NCBI GenBank assembly: GCA_002441265.1
Contig: DJVQ01000004.1
Span: 1-44,941 of the forward strand
Source of the DNA: Syntrophaceae bacterium UBA6252
Lineage (GTDB): Bacteria > Desulfobacterota > Syntrophia > Syntrophales > UBA6807
DNA length: 44,941 bases
Direction: 5' to 3'
Made by a program: the position numbers and the translations under genes. Position 1 is the stretch's first letter; every line of letters starts with the position of its first letter. The notes beneath the pieces were generated by a model. That model saw nothing but the letters and a program-made list of their open reading frames with translations. It ran no database searches and was not told where the DNA came from. Below, piece after piece: positions 16,041 through 24,719 of the stretch.

Positions 16041-17549
16041 ATGCCCTCCGATATGGATCATTCCCTCACCGGTCACGGCATTCGTTCCATCGCCCGCAAT
16101 TCCATGTATCTCATGGGCAGCCAGTGGGTGAACATAGCCGTTCGGCTGTGCTATGTCATCCTCCTTGCCCGGTGGCTCGGCCCGAAACTCTACGGGATCT
16201 TCAATTACGCCATGTCATGGTACATGGTGCTGCTCCCCCTCTCCGGGCTGGGCCTCGGGGTCATCCTGAGCCATGAAATCCCCCGGACTTTCGGAAATCC
16301 CCGGACGGTCCTTTCCAGAACGTTCAAGCTCCGGGTCCTGAGCTTCTCCTTCTTCGCGGTCCTGTGCGCCCTGTCGGGACTCTTCCTGGAAAAGAACGAA
16401 GAAGCGAGAACCCTCCTGCTCGTCTTTTCCTCGGCCCTCATGGGAAGGAGCCTGACGGCCTGGACTTCCAGCGTGTTCACCGCCCACGAGTCGAGCCAGT
16501 ACGCTTTTTTCCTCCATTCCCTGTTCCGGGTGACGGAACTGCTGGTCTCCCTCGCGTACCTGCTTCTCGGAGGGGGACTCACGGGCCTTGCGGTGATCCA
16601 TTCCATCACCTGGTGGCTCGAGGGAGGGATCGGCGTCCTTTGGATCGGGAAACTGTATGCACCCGTCCGGTTCGAGGGAAGCTGGGAAGAATTGAAATCC
16701 TATCTGCGTCACGGCACCCTCACGTGCATCTGCTCCGTTTCCTGCACCTTCCTTCTCCAGGGGTCCCTGATCCTCTACCGGTCCGTTGCGGGACTCGACG
16801 CGGGGACAGGTCAGTTCGCCCTTGCCGTTCAGGCACTGATCCTCATGGGCTCCCTGCCGGGATACCTGACGACGGGGGCCCTGCCCGTCCTCAGCCGCTC
16901 GGCCCTCCGGGGCGACGGGAAAGCCCGGTTCTTCACCGAATCCGTGATCCGGGCCACCATCATAGGGGGGGTGGCGCTGGGAATTGCGGGCCTCGCCCTG
17001 GCGCCCCGGCTGATCGTGACGCTCTTCGGCGCGTCCTACGGGGAGGCGGGTATCCTCCTCGGATGGGCTTCGTGGCTTTTGATCCCTCTGACCGTGGCGA
17101 CGACCATCACGGGCATCTTCCAGTCCAGGGGCGAATACGCCGTTCCGACCCTTTTCGCGGTCCTGGCCGTCGCCGTTCTGCTGCTTGCGATCCATCCCAT
17201 GATTTCCGCCGCGGGAAAGGCCGGAGCCATCGGGGCCCTGGGAATCGCGCTCCTCGTCCAATCCGCCGGGCTGGCCGCGGCGATGAAGCGGTCCGGCCGC
17301 CTGGATCCGGTCGCCTCCATCCTCAAGCCCTTTCTGGCGGTGCTGCCCGCCTGTATGGTATATTTCGCGATGCGGGACCTGGGAATCGTTTCCCTTTTCG
17401 CCGGATGGTCCGTTCTTGTGGCGACAACCGTATTCTTTCGCGTTCTGTCCCGGGAGGAATGGACCGCCCTGCGGCTGGCGGGAAGGGCCCTTTCACCTTC
17501 CCGGGCGGACGGGGGAGACAGGGATTCCACAGGGAGTACAAAATCCTGA
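16041..17549 (+). CDS. Wzx-like polysaccharide flippase (MOP superfamily)
   Basis: A 502-residue membrane protein with about 12-14 hydrophobic segments. The start region (GIRSIARNSMYLMGSQWVNI) and LLARWLGPKLYGIFNYAMSW are typical of Wzx/RfbX O-antigen flippases, which move undecaprenyl-linked oligosaccharides across the inner membrane. Later segments include GYLTTGALPVLSR and LFGASYGEAGILLGW, both common in this family. The start at 16041 is 14 bases after the PP-loop gene; an ATG at 16053 is a possible alternative. The repeat copy B begins four bases after its stop. Its presence implies that the locus builds a lipid-linked repeat unit, though no Wzy polymerase is identified for certain in the window. 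Confidence 0.9.
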   Translation: MPSDMDHSLTGHGIRSIARNSMYLMGSQWVNIAVRLCYVILLARWLGPKLYGIFNYAMSWYMVLLPLSGLGLGVILSHEIPRTFGNPRTVLSRTFKLRVLSFSFFAVLCALSGLFLEKNEEARTLLLVFSSALMGRSLTAWTSSVFTAHESSQYAFFLHSLFRVTELLVSLAYLLLGGGLTGLAVIHSITWWLEGGIGVLWIGKLYAPVRFEGSWEELKSYLRHGTLTCICSVSCTFLLQGSLILYRSVAGLDAGTGQFALAVQALILMGSLPGYLTTGALPVLSRSALRGDGKARFFTESVIRATIIGGVALGIAGLALAPRLIVTLFGASYGEAGILLGWASWLLIPLTVATTITGIFQSRGEYAVPTLFAVLAVAVLLLAIHPMISAAGKAGAIGALGIALLVQSAGLAAAMKRSGRLDPVASILKPFLAVLPACMVYFAMRDLGIVSLFAGWSVLVATTVFFRVLSREEWTALRLAGRALSPSRADGGDRDSTGSTKS

Positions 17550-17553
17550 CATT

Positions 17554-17717
17554 TGACGGCTTCGAAAAAAGTCCCTATGCTGCGTTGCCCTTCATCCCTC
17601 GACCCTTTGGCGTACCATGAGTACGCCTTTCCTCGGGATTCGGGCGCCTTGCCTGTGGAGCTTTTTACTTTGCCGTTCGAAAAAGTGTTGAAGCGGCCCT
17701 TTTTTACGACTTCATCA
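17554..17717 (+). repeat. 164-bp intergenic repeat, copy B
   Basis: Same orientation and length as copy A. It begins TGACGGCTTCGAAAAAAGTCC and ends TTTTTTACGACTTCATCA, the ends forming imperfect inverted repeats. The central block CCTCGGGATTCGGGCGCCTT and the following GCCTGTGGAGCTTTTT are identical to copy A. It occupies nearly the whole gap between the flippase stop (17549) and the next glycosyltransferase start (17735). Confidence 0.88.
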
Positions 17718-17734
17718 CATTTCCGGGATCTCTC

Positions 17735-18775
17735 ATGCAAAACGTGAAAGACGCCCCCCGATTCACCATCATCGTTCCCGTCGCCCACTCCGCGGAAGAC
17801 GTGGATCGGTGTCTCGCCTCCATGCAAAAACTGGATTATCCTCCGGACCGGTTCCGTGTCGTCCTTGCGGACTGCAGGATCACCCCGGGCCCCTCCAGCC
17901 GTCTACGGAACCTCCCGCCGTCCGGGCCGCTGGAACTTCATGCATTCGCCCTGCCCCCGGCGGGGGGAAAACCGATGGGCCCCCATATGAACGAGTACCG
18001 GGTCAACGAGGCGAGGAACAGGGCGATCGAACGTTTTCCCGCCGAATTTTTCGCGTTCACGGAAGACGACTGTGTCGTCCCCGCGGACTGGCTCCGAAAA
18101 ATCGACGGTGCCCTGAAAGACGGGACGGGGATGCTCGGCGGTCCGGACGTTCTCCCGGAAAACATGAGCCGGTTCAACCAGGTGGTGGACGCCGTCCTGA
18201 ACTCCTTCCTGGGAACGGCGGGAATGCGCGGAGGCGGGAAAGTCCCTCCCGACCGATATTATCCCCACAAGGAAAACATGGTCGTACCGTCCGGGGTTCT
18301 CGACAGGGTCGGGAAGTTCCCGGAAGAGAACTTTTTCGGGGGGGAGATGGAGATGGCGGACCGGATCCGCCGGGCCGGATACACGGTGGACTACATGGAG
18401 GACAATCCGGTCGTTCACAGACGGGCGACCACGCTGAAGAACTTTCTCATCCTCACGGCCGTCCGGGCCTCCGAAAAGATACGGCTCATGGGAAAGGACA
18501 ATCCCTTCCTGAAAACCCTGCGCCGGCTTGTCCCGGGAGCGGCGGCCCTCCTCCTCATCCTCGTCGCCCTTTCCTTCTTCGTCCCTTCGGCGCGAACGGT
18601 CCTCGCGGGGCTTTGCGTGGTCTATTTCGGGCTGCTGGCGATCCCCGCCGTCGCGTGGGCCGTCCGGAAAAGAAGCCCCGCGGTCGGTCTGGGCGTTCTT
18701 TTCGTCATGCCTCTGTACCACGGCAGCATCCTCCTCGGTGTCCTGTCGGGCATTGTGAGAGGGAAAAGCACTTAG
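17735..18775 (+). CDS. Family 2 glycosyltransferase with C-terminal membrane segments
   Basis: A 346-residue GT-A enzyme. It starts FTIIVPVAHSAEDVDRCLASM; the metal-binding acidic motif is E110-D111-D112 in AFTEDDCVVPADWL, followed by GGPDVLP, a conserved DRYYPHKENM loop and GGEMEMADRIRRAGY as the acceptor/catalytic region. Two or three hydrophobic helices near residues 270-340 anchor it to the membrane. The start lies 17 bases after repeat copy B, with GGGA eight bases upstream, so transcription has to cross the repeat unless a promoter is hidden within it. It resembles the product of the gene at 13350 in layout. The sugar it transfers cannot be told. Confidence 0.88.
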   Translation: MQNVKDAPRFTIIVPVAHSAEDVDRCLASMQKLDYPPDRFRVVLADCRITPGPSSRLRNLPPSGPLELHAFALPPAGGKPMGPHMNEYRVNEARNRAIERFPAEFFAFTEDDCVVPADWLRKIDGALKDGTGMLGGPDVLPENMSRFNQVVDAVLNSFLGTAGMRGGGKVPPDRYYPHKENMVVPSGVLDRVGKFPEENFFGGEMEMADRIRRAGYTVDYMEDNPVVHRRATTLKNFLILTAVRASEKIRLMGKDNPFLKTLRRLVPGAAALLLILVALSFFVPSARTVLAGLCVVYFGLLAIPAVAWAVRKRSPAVGLGVLFVMPLYHGSILLGVLSGIVRGKST

Positions 18776-18798
18776 GGACACCCCCCTGAGGAAACGTC

Positions 18799-19929
18799 AT
18801 GTCTTCTTTCCGTCATGAAAAAATCGCGGGATTCCTCCGGGGGATCCTTCTGCCGGGAAAGGGGAGCCTCACCTTCGACCGGCTTGCATTCCCGATGAAG
18901 CATCTTTCCCGTCGCAAGCGATGGAACTGCGTCCTCCAGGAAGCCCGGAGAATCGCCAATCCCGCGAACGGATTCGGGATGCCGCCCATTCTCCAGATCG
19001 AGCCGGTGAACTTCTGCAATCTCCGCTGTCCCACATGCGCCTTCGGGGCCGGCCTGATCCGGCGGCCGCCGGCGGCCCTGTCCTTCGACCTCTACCGGTC
19101 GATCATCGACCAGGTGAAGGACCATACCTGCCTCATGGCGTTCTGGGCCTGGGGGGAACCGTTCCTGCACGAAGGGGCCTGCGACATGATCCGCTACGCC
19201 AGGGACAACGGCATTCTCGTCCATACCAGCACGAACGGCCATTTCTTCCGGACGCGGAAAGAGGCACGCCGGGTCATCGAGTCGGGGCTCGACAGCGTCA
19301 TCGTCTGCGTCGACGGCCTGGACCAGAAAACCTATGAGACCTACCGGGTCGGGGGAGAGCTCGGGATCGTGCTCGAATCGGTGAGGAATCTCGTCGAGGA
19401 GCGGAACTTCCTCGGAAGGGAGAACCCGAGGATCACGCTGCGGTTCCTCGTCATGAGGCACAACGAGCACCAGGCACGGGAATTTGAAAGAAAGGCCCTG
19501 GAACTGGGGGCGGACGCCGCGAGCCTGCGGTTTCCCATCGTCCGCCGGCAGGACGTCGACCTGGAAGGCAGGCTCGACCCCCTTCATGAAGCATACGGAA
19601 CACCGACCACCCCGAGGGGCCGGACCGGCCGGCGGGGAATCTCGCTGCCGGCGGCGCATTGCGGCCGTCCTTACGGAAATCTCACGATTTTCAGCAGCGG
19701 GGAAGTGGTCCTGTGCGAAAACGACGAGAATGCCTCCTTTTCCCTTGGAAACGCATCCCGGCACGGGATACGGGACATCCTGGCGTCCCGCCACGCCAGG
19801 AATCTCCTCGCGTCGTTTCGAAGACGGGCCGGAAAGCTTCCTTTTTGCGCGGATTGCGAAGCCAACCGCCACAGGGGGGATTCCCTCAACCTGCAGACCC
19901 GGGCGTTCCAAAAGGAGTCCCGCCGATGA
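18799..19929 (+). CDS. Radical SAM protein with SPASM-type C-terminus (glycan locus)
   Basis: A 376-residue radical SAM enzyme. The 4Fe-4S/SAM motif is C73-x3-C77-x2-C80 (CNLRCPTC), followed by FWAWGEPFLHEG, the glycine motif that contacts SAM, and TSTNGHFF. The C-terminal third has spaced cysteines (HCGRPYGNLTIFSSG, VVLCENDENASF, FCADCEANR) typical of SPASM domains, which bind an auxiliary cluster. SPASM enzymes modify peptides, sugars or small molecules by radical chemistry. GAGG lies six to nine bases before the ATG. Its stop overlaps the start of a second radical SAM gene (ATGA). In this locus a radical epimerisation, deoxygenation or dehydrogenation of a sugar or lipid is plausible but unproven. 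Confidence 0.9.
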   Translation: MSSFRHEKIAGFLRGILLPGKGSLTFDRLAFPMKHLSRRKRWNCVLQEARRIANPANGFGMPPILQIEPVNFCNLRCPTCAFGAGLIRRPPAALSFDLYRSIIDQVKDHTCLMAFWAWGEPFLHEGACDMIRYARDNGILVHTSTNGHFFRTRKEARRVIESGLDSVIVCVDGLDQKTYETYRVGGELGIVLESVRNLVEERNFLGRENPRITLRFLVMRHNEHQAREFERKALELGADAASLRFPIVRRQDVDLEGRLDPLHEAYGTPTTPRGRTGRRGISLPAAHCGRPYGNLTIFSSGEVVLCENDENASFSLGNASRHGIRDILASRHARNLLASFRRRAGKLPFCADCEANRHRGDSLNLQTRAFQKESRR

Positions 19930-21047
19930 TGGAAAAACGGATCAAGATGCTGCTCCTGCGTCACGGAGGGTATGAAACCGCAAGGAGGCTTCATCAGTCC
20001 TTCCAGGACCGGAAGCTGAGGAAACGGGTCCGCTCCTTTCAGGAAACGGGATTCCTGCCCCTGCCCGAAGCGGTCATGTTCGAACCGACCCAGCGCTGCA
20101 ACCTGCGGTGCCGGATGTGCTACCAGGACCGGACGGCGCTGACGGGGGGCGACGAGCTCGATTCGGGGGAGATCGGGCGTTTTTTCGAAGGGAATCCCCG
20201 TCTCCGGAAAGTGACGCTCTACGGCGGCGAGATCTTCATGAGGAAAGACATCCTGGACATCATCCGTTCCCTCGGTCCTTCCCGGACCGTCATTCTCCCC
20301 ACCAACGGAACGCTCGTGGACGAGCGGTGCGCCGCGGACCTGAAGGAAATCGGGTCCGTCGCGACCGTCTGCGTTTCCCTGGACGGCCCCGCCCCCGTTC
20401 ACGACGCCATCCGGGGACGGGAGGGATGCTTCGAAAAGGCCGCGAGGGCCGTCCGGTCCCTCGCCCCGTTCATTCCCGTGACGGTCACCGCGGTCATCCA
20501 GAACGACAATGTTCACGTCCTCCCGGAGATGGTCGACCTTTGCGCCTCCCTGGGAGCCCGGAAGATCAAGTACGAAATGGAGCGTCTCTACGGAGAGGAC
20601 CTGATGGGACGGACCCGGAACGAGGCGGGCCTCGGCGAAAGCGACACGGCCATCGTCCGGAAGGGGAGAACCCGGGAATACTCCCTGGAAACGCTGCGGG
20701 GCGCCCTGGAAGCGTGTCTTCGGAAAGGGAGGGAAAGGGGCGTTTCCGTGACCTTCGCCCCCCACTTTCTCATGGAAAGGCTGGATTCCTGCTACCGGGA
20801 CGGGCTTCGCGAAGACTTCCCGTGCTTCTGCCACGGGTTCGCCATGGGAGCCGTCGCCCCCAACGGCGACGTGATCCACTGCTACGTCCTGCGCAAGGTT
20901 TTCGGAAACATCCGGGAGCGGCCGCTGGCCGAGATCTGGAATTCGGCCGAAGCGGCGCGGTTTCGTTCCCGGCTGATCGAAAACAACCTGACGGCCGCCT
21001 GCGAGAATTGCGGTTTCATGGCCCTTGCACCCCGGCGGAACGGATGA
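19926..21047 (+). CDS. Second radical SAM/SPASM protein, coupled to the first
   Basis: A 373-residue radical SAM protein. The cluster motif is C58-x3-C62-x2-C65 (CNLRCRMC), then TLYGGEIFMRKD as the glycine motif and ILPTNGTLVDE. The C-terminus carries FPCFCHGF, GDVIHCYVL and AACENCGF, a SPASM/twitch-like set of cysteines. AGGAG lies eight bases before ATG 19926; the adjacent ATG 19929 is also possible. It is distinct from its upstream neighbour in sequence, so they are not a recent duplication. Coupled pairs of radical SAM proteins often work on the same substrate in sequence. It ends 58 bases before a converging glycosyltransferase gene. Confidence 0.9.
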   Translation: MMEKRIKMLLLRHGGYETARRLHQSFQDRKLRKRVRSFQETGFLPLPEAVMFEPTQRCNLRCRMCYQDRTALTGGDELDSGEIGRFFEGNPRLRKVTLYGGEIFMRKDILDIIRSLGPSRTVILPTNGTLVDERCAADLKEIGSVATVCVSLDGPAPVHDAIRGREGCFEKAARAVRSLAPFIPVTVTAVIQNDNVHVLPEMVDLCASLGARKIKYEMERLYGEDLMGRTRNEAGLGESDTAIVRKGRTREYSLETLRGALEACLRKGRERGVSVTFAPHFLMERLDSCYRDGLREDFPCFCHGFAMGAVAPNGDVIHCYVLRKVFGNIRERPLAEIWNSAEAARFRSRLIENNLTAACENCGFMALAPRRNG

Positions 21048-21088
21048 CGTCACCGGCGGGGGAAGGGCGAAGAGCGGCGGGGGGCGGA

Positions 21089-21109
21089 AACTATTTTCGA
21101 AGCCGTCAA
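21089..21109 (-). repeat. Terminal remnant of the intergenic repeat
   Basis: Read on the minus strand it is TTGACGGCTTCGAAAAtAGT, matching the first 20 bases of copy B with one or two differences. Only this terminus remains. The TGA inside it serves as the stop codon of the glycosyltransferase gene at 21106, so the end of that protein was apparently set by the insertion. Confidence 0.55.
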
Positions 21110-22041
21110 TAGAGGAGTCTTCCGTTCAGGCGGCGGATCGTCTCGATCGTTTCCTTCCGGAGCACCCGCCGCCTCTGCAGAAGATCCGGCACCCCGAGGA
21201 GGCAATCCCGGACGCCCGACAGGAAGGAAGGGAGCGCCCGGTCCCGGAGGGCGCTGAAAAACAGGTGTCCCCACCACATCAGGCAATAGGAAGCGACGTA
21301 TCTCCAGGGAAGATGCAGGAGGGAAATCCAGACGCGGTTCCTGGAATTGTAATAGATCCAGCGCTCCCTGTTTCTTTCCACCGGGCTCAGCCGGTGGAAC
21401 ACCACGTAGTCAGAGGCCCGGACGATTTCATACCCCCTGTCCAGGAACCGCCACGAAAGATCCAGCTCCTCGTTGTACACGAAAAACGGCCCGAAGAACC
21501 CGCCCGCGTCCTCCAGGAAACTCCGGCGGACGGCAAAGGAAACCCCGCAGAAATAGGAGGTCCGGTAGTCGCCGGAGAGGATGCGCTTGTCCCTCCTGGG
21601 AACGGCCGCCCGCTCCACCTCTCCCGACGGGAAGAGGCGGGAGTCCGAAGCGACGATCCCGAGGCGGTCCTCCCGCTGAAACCGTTGCCGTATCCCCGAC
21701 AGGGTCCCGGCGCCTGCGAAGGAGGCGTCGTCGTCCAGGAAAACCAGGATGTCCCCCGTGGCGAGACCGATGCCGGCGTTCCTGCCCCCCGTGGCCCCCA
21801 GGTTGGTCTCCAGCCGCAGGAATTTCGCGTCCGGAAACTCCTCCAGACGGACGGCCCCTTCCGAAGTGGAACCGTTGTCGACGACGACGAGCTCGAAATC
21901 CGTATCCTGGGACTTCAGCGTCGAAAGGGTCCGGTTGAGTTCCCCGTACCGGTTGTAGGTGATGAGAATGAGGCTCAGGGTGGGGACCGGGATTCCCGGC
22001 CGGGCCTGATCCGCGGGAATCTTATGTGTCTTTCGGCTCAT
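21106..22041 (-). CDS. Family 2 glycosyltransferase, rhamnosyl/galactofuranosyl-type
   Basis: A 311-residue GT-A enzyme. The N-terminal domain reads LSLILITYNRYGELNRTLSTL, VVVDNGS and GATGGRNAGIGLATGD, with the DDD metal motif at 103-105 (VFLDDDASF). FGPFFVYNEELDLSWRFLDRGYE supplies the catalytic acidic residues and is typical of WcaA/GlfT/rhamnosyltransferase-like proteins. The C-terminus is amphipathic rather than clearly membrane spanning. Its start overlaps the end of the acyl-CoA ligase gene by 20 bases. It is the last gene of a long minus-strand run, so it is probably expressed with purL/purQ and the ligase while belonging functionally to the neighbouring glycan locus. Confidence 0.88.
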   Translation of the reverse strand: MSRKTHKIPADQARPGIPVPTLSLILITYNRYGELNRTLSTLKSQDTDFELVVVDNGSTSEGAVRLEEFPDAKFLRLETNLGATGGRNAGIGLATGDILVFLDDDASFAGAGTLSGIRQRFQREDRLGIVASDSRLFPSGEVERAAVPRRDKRILSGDYRTSYFCGVSFAVRRSFLEDAGGFFGPFFVYNEELDLSWRFLDRGYEIVRASDYVVFHRLSPVERNRERWIYYNSRNRVWISLLHLPWRYVASYCLMWWGHLFFSALRDRALPSFLSGVRDCLLGVPDLLQRRRVLRKETIETIRRLNGRLLY

Positions 22042-23848
22042 AGGCCCGCTCGATCAGATCCCGATAGTGTTCGAAAACGACATTCCGCTTCAGCTTGAGG
22101 GTCTGGGTGAGGGTTCCCCCCTCCAGGGAGAAATTCTCCCCCAGAAAGAGAAACCTTGCGGGGATTTCATAACCGCCGTATTTTTTTCTCAGGGATTCGA
22201 CGATCTGCCGGGTCGCCTCCTCCCGGACGTCGGCACGGCCGGCCCACTCGTCCGGACTTCCGGGAAGCTTCCTTTCCCGGCCCCAGGCTTCCACGGCGGC
22301 GGGATCGAGCACGACAAGGCAGACGTTGTACGGGCGGTTCTCGCCGTAGACCATGGCGTTTTCCACCAATGGAACGAGCCGGATGTCCTCTTCGAGGGCC
22401 GTCGGAAAGACGAATTTCCCGTTTTCCAGCTTGTATTGCTCCTTGATCCTGCCCGTGATGGAAAGGAAGCCGTTGCTGTCGAGCCGGCCCCGGTCTCCCG
22501 TCCGGAGTCCTCCGTCCTCCATGAGGACCGCCTTCGTTTCCTCCGGTTTGTTGTGGTATCCCATCATGACGTTGGGGCCGTACACGACGATTTCCCCGTC
22601 TCCCAGGGACGGATCGCCGAGGGACTCGTCGATGACGACCTTCACCCTGTCGATGGCCCGGCCCACCGTTCCGAGGCGGAAGGATGCGGGGGAATTCATG
22701 GTCACCGCCGGCGACGTCTCCGTGAGGCCGTAACAGTCGTACACGGGCACGCCGACGTCGAAGAAGAACCTGGCGATCTCCGGGTTCATGACGGCGCTTC
22801 CCGAAAGGGCCCCCCTAAGACGGCCCCCGAAGGCCTCCCGGATCTTCCGGAAGACCAGACGATCGCCGATGCGCCATTTCAGGTTCGTCAGGAAGGAGGA
22901 CTTCCCTGTCTCCTCCATGCGCCTTTTTTCCTTCGCCCCGTCGAGGGCGAAGGAAAAAAGCTTCTTCTTCACCCCCCCCTCCCGGTTCATCCGGGCGATG
23001 ATGCCGTCGTAGATCCGGTTGAACACCCGGGGAACGGCGATGAGAAACGTGGGGCGCACGGCCCGGAAGTCCCCCTGGAGGGTGTTCACGCTCCCCATGA
23101 TTCCGATGGATGCGCCGACCTGGATCATGGTGTACAGTTCCGCCGTCTGTCCGTATGAATGGGCCCAGGGCAGGATGGAAAGGCAGACGTCCTCCTCCGT
23201 GAGCATGGGAAACATCATTCGCCCCGCGTGGGAGTTGCTCGTGAAGTTCCCGTGGGTGAGGAGCACGCCCTTGGGGTCTCCCGTCGTCCCGGAGGTGTAG
23301 ATGAGGGCCGCCGTTTCCCCCGGGGCGGGATGGACGGCGGCGACGGGGGTGTCCGCCCCCTTCCGCTCCAGGTCCGCCAGGGTGTCCGGGCCTTCGCCTT
23401 CGATGAGAAAAATGCGCTCCAGGGAGGGAAGCCCCTCGATCGCCGGATTCAACCGCTCCAGGACATCGGGACGGGAAACGAAAAGCATCCGGACCGACGC
23501 GTCCTCGACGATGTACCGCCAGGTGCGGGGAATCTCCGCCTCGTACATGGGAACGAACCGGGCGCCAAGTCCGTAGGCCGCGAAGGCGGCAATCGCCCAT
23601 TCGGGCCGGTTGTTGGCGATGATCCCCACGGCGTCGCCCCGCTTCAGCCCCAGACCGGCAAGAGCGCCCCTCAGGGCGTCGACCCGCTTCCCGATCTCCC
23701 CGAAGGTCATCCACCGGTAGGTTCCGTCTTCCCGCCGGACGCCGAACGCGGGCCTCCCCGGAAAACGCCGCACCGTCCCTTCGAGGAACGCCACGAGATT
23801 GTCCGGCCTGTCCGGTTCGAAGGAGGAATCCGCCCGTTCCCTTACCAT
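22022..23848 (-). CDS. Long-chain fatty acid-CoA ligase (AMP-binding, FadD15-like)
   Basis: A 608-residue adenylate-forming enzyme that activates a long-chain fatty acid with ATP and CoA. The A3 P-loop is ALIYTSGTTGDPKG (about 181-194), followed later by YGLTETSPAVTMN, GDRGRLDSNGFLSITGR and the C-terminal KNGKFV-like LENGKFVFPTALEE segment. Length and layout fit the eukaryotic-like FAA1/FadD15 branch, whose members often sit at the membrane. The start at 23848 lies one base after the purQ stop; a longer frame overlapping purQ is shadow. Together with the separate fatty-acid cluster at 34.9-42.9 kb it suggests active handling of unusual acyl groups, although the two are not adjacent. Confidence 0.92.
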   Translation of the reverse strand: MVRERADSSFEPDRPDNLVAFLEGTVRRFPGRPAFGVRREDGTYRWMTFGEIGKRVDALRGALAGLGLKRGDAVGIIANNRPEWAIAAFAAYGLGARFVPMYEAEIPRTWRYIVEDASVRMLFVSRPDVLERLNPAIEGLPSLERIFLIEGEGPDTLADLERKGADTPVAAVHPAPGETAALIYTSGTTGDPKGVLLTHGNFTSNSHAGRMMFPMLTEEDVCLSILPWAHSYGQTAELYTMIQVGASIGIMGSVNTLQGDFRAVRPTFLIAVPRVFNRIYDGIIARMNREGGVKKKLFSFALDGAKEKRRMEETGKSSFLTNLKWRIGDRLVFRKIREAFGGRLRGALSGSAVMNPEIARFFFDVGVPVYDCYGLTETSPAVTMNSPASFRLGTVGRAIDRVKVVIDESLGDPSLGDGEIVVYGPNVMMGYHNKPEETKAVLMEDGGLRTGDRGRLDSNGFLSITGRIKEQYKLENGKFVFPTALEEDIRLVPLVENAMVYGENRPYNVCLVVLDPAAVEAWGRERKLPGSPDEWAGRADVREEATRQIVESLRKKYGGYEIPARFLFLGENFSLEGGTLTQTLKLKRNVVFEHYRDLIERAYEPKDT

Positions 23849-23849
23849 G

Positions 23850-24677
23850 TCACCCGTTCTTCCCGCGGATGAACTCCACGGCGTTCCGGAACAGGGCAAG
23901 CCCCATTCCCTCTTCCGGCAGGGCTTCCCGGGTCCACCGGGGATGGTTGGTGTAGTGGAGAAAGGCCTCCGGGTGGGGCATGAGCCCGAAGAGCCTCCCC
24001 GTTTCGTCGCAGATCCCGGCAATGGCCCGGATCGCGCCGTTCGGGTTGGCGGGGTAGTCCATCACCGCCTCCCGGCAGTTCCTGTCCGAGTACTGGACGA
24101 CGATGTGGCCGTTTTTCTCCAGCCGGTCCAGGACCGCCTCGTCCATGGGAACGAATTTCCCTTCGCCGTGACGGACGGGCAGGTACAGGCGGTCGACCCC
24201 CCGGGTGAACACGCAGGGACTGCGGGGATTCACCCGGAGATAGACCCACCGGTCCTCGAACCGTCCCGAATCGTTGACGGTCAGGGTGGCCTCCTGGCGG
24301 CCGTAGTTTCCGTCGAAGGCGGGAAGAAGGCCCAGCTTCACCATGAGCTGGCAGCCGTTGCACACGCCGAGGACGAGCTTCCCTTCCCCGATGAACCGGA
24401 GAAGCTGGTCGAACAGCCGTTCCTCCTTCTCCCGGACCCGCCCGTGAAGAAAGCGGTTCGCTCCCGCCTTGGCGGAACCCAGGTCGTCGCCGTCGAGAAA
24501 TCCGCCGGGAAGGTTCAGAAAATGGTAATCGTCGAGTTTCTTCCCGCCCGCCAGGAGTTCTCCCGTGTAAACGATGTCCACCGTGTCCGCGCCCGCCAGG
24601 CGGCAGGCGTGGGCCATCTCCATTTCACAGTTCACCCCGTTCCCCGTAAGAACGATGGCTTTGACCTTTTTTCCCAT
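23850..24677 (-). CDS. purQ: Phosphoribosylformylglycinamidine synthase, glutamine amidotransferase subunit PurQ
   Basis: A 275-residue class I glutamine amidotransferase that supplies ammonia to PurL in purine synthesis. It shows the start VKAIVLTGNGVNCEMEMAHA, the oxyanion region NLPGGFLDGDDLGSAK, nucleophile Cys106 in LVLGVCNGCQLM, and His235/Glu237 in LMPHPEAF. It is longer than the roughly 227-residue PurQ of Bacillus, matching the larger form found with PurS-fused PurL. GGAG lies about eight bases before the start. It follows purL by 42 bases and precedes the acyl-CoA ligase by one base, so it is in the same transcript as both. Confidence 0.95.
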   Translation of the reverse strand: MGKKVKAIVLTGNGVNCEMEMAHACRLAGADTVDIVYTGELLAGGKKLDDYHFLNLPGGFLDGDDLGSAKAGANRFLHGRVREKEERLFDQLLRFIGEGKLVLGVCNGCQLMVKLGLLPAFDGNYGRQEATLTVNDSGRFEDRWVYLRVNPRSPCVFTRGVDRLYLPVRHGEGKFVPMDEAVLDRLEKNGHIVVQYSDRNCREAVMDYPANPNGAIRAIAGICDETGRLFGLMPHPEAFLHYTNHPRWTREALPEEGMGLALFRNAVEFIRGKNG

Positions 24678-24719
24678 TCCGTATCACTCCCTCGGCGGGT
24701 TCCCCCGCCCCGGTTCCTG

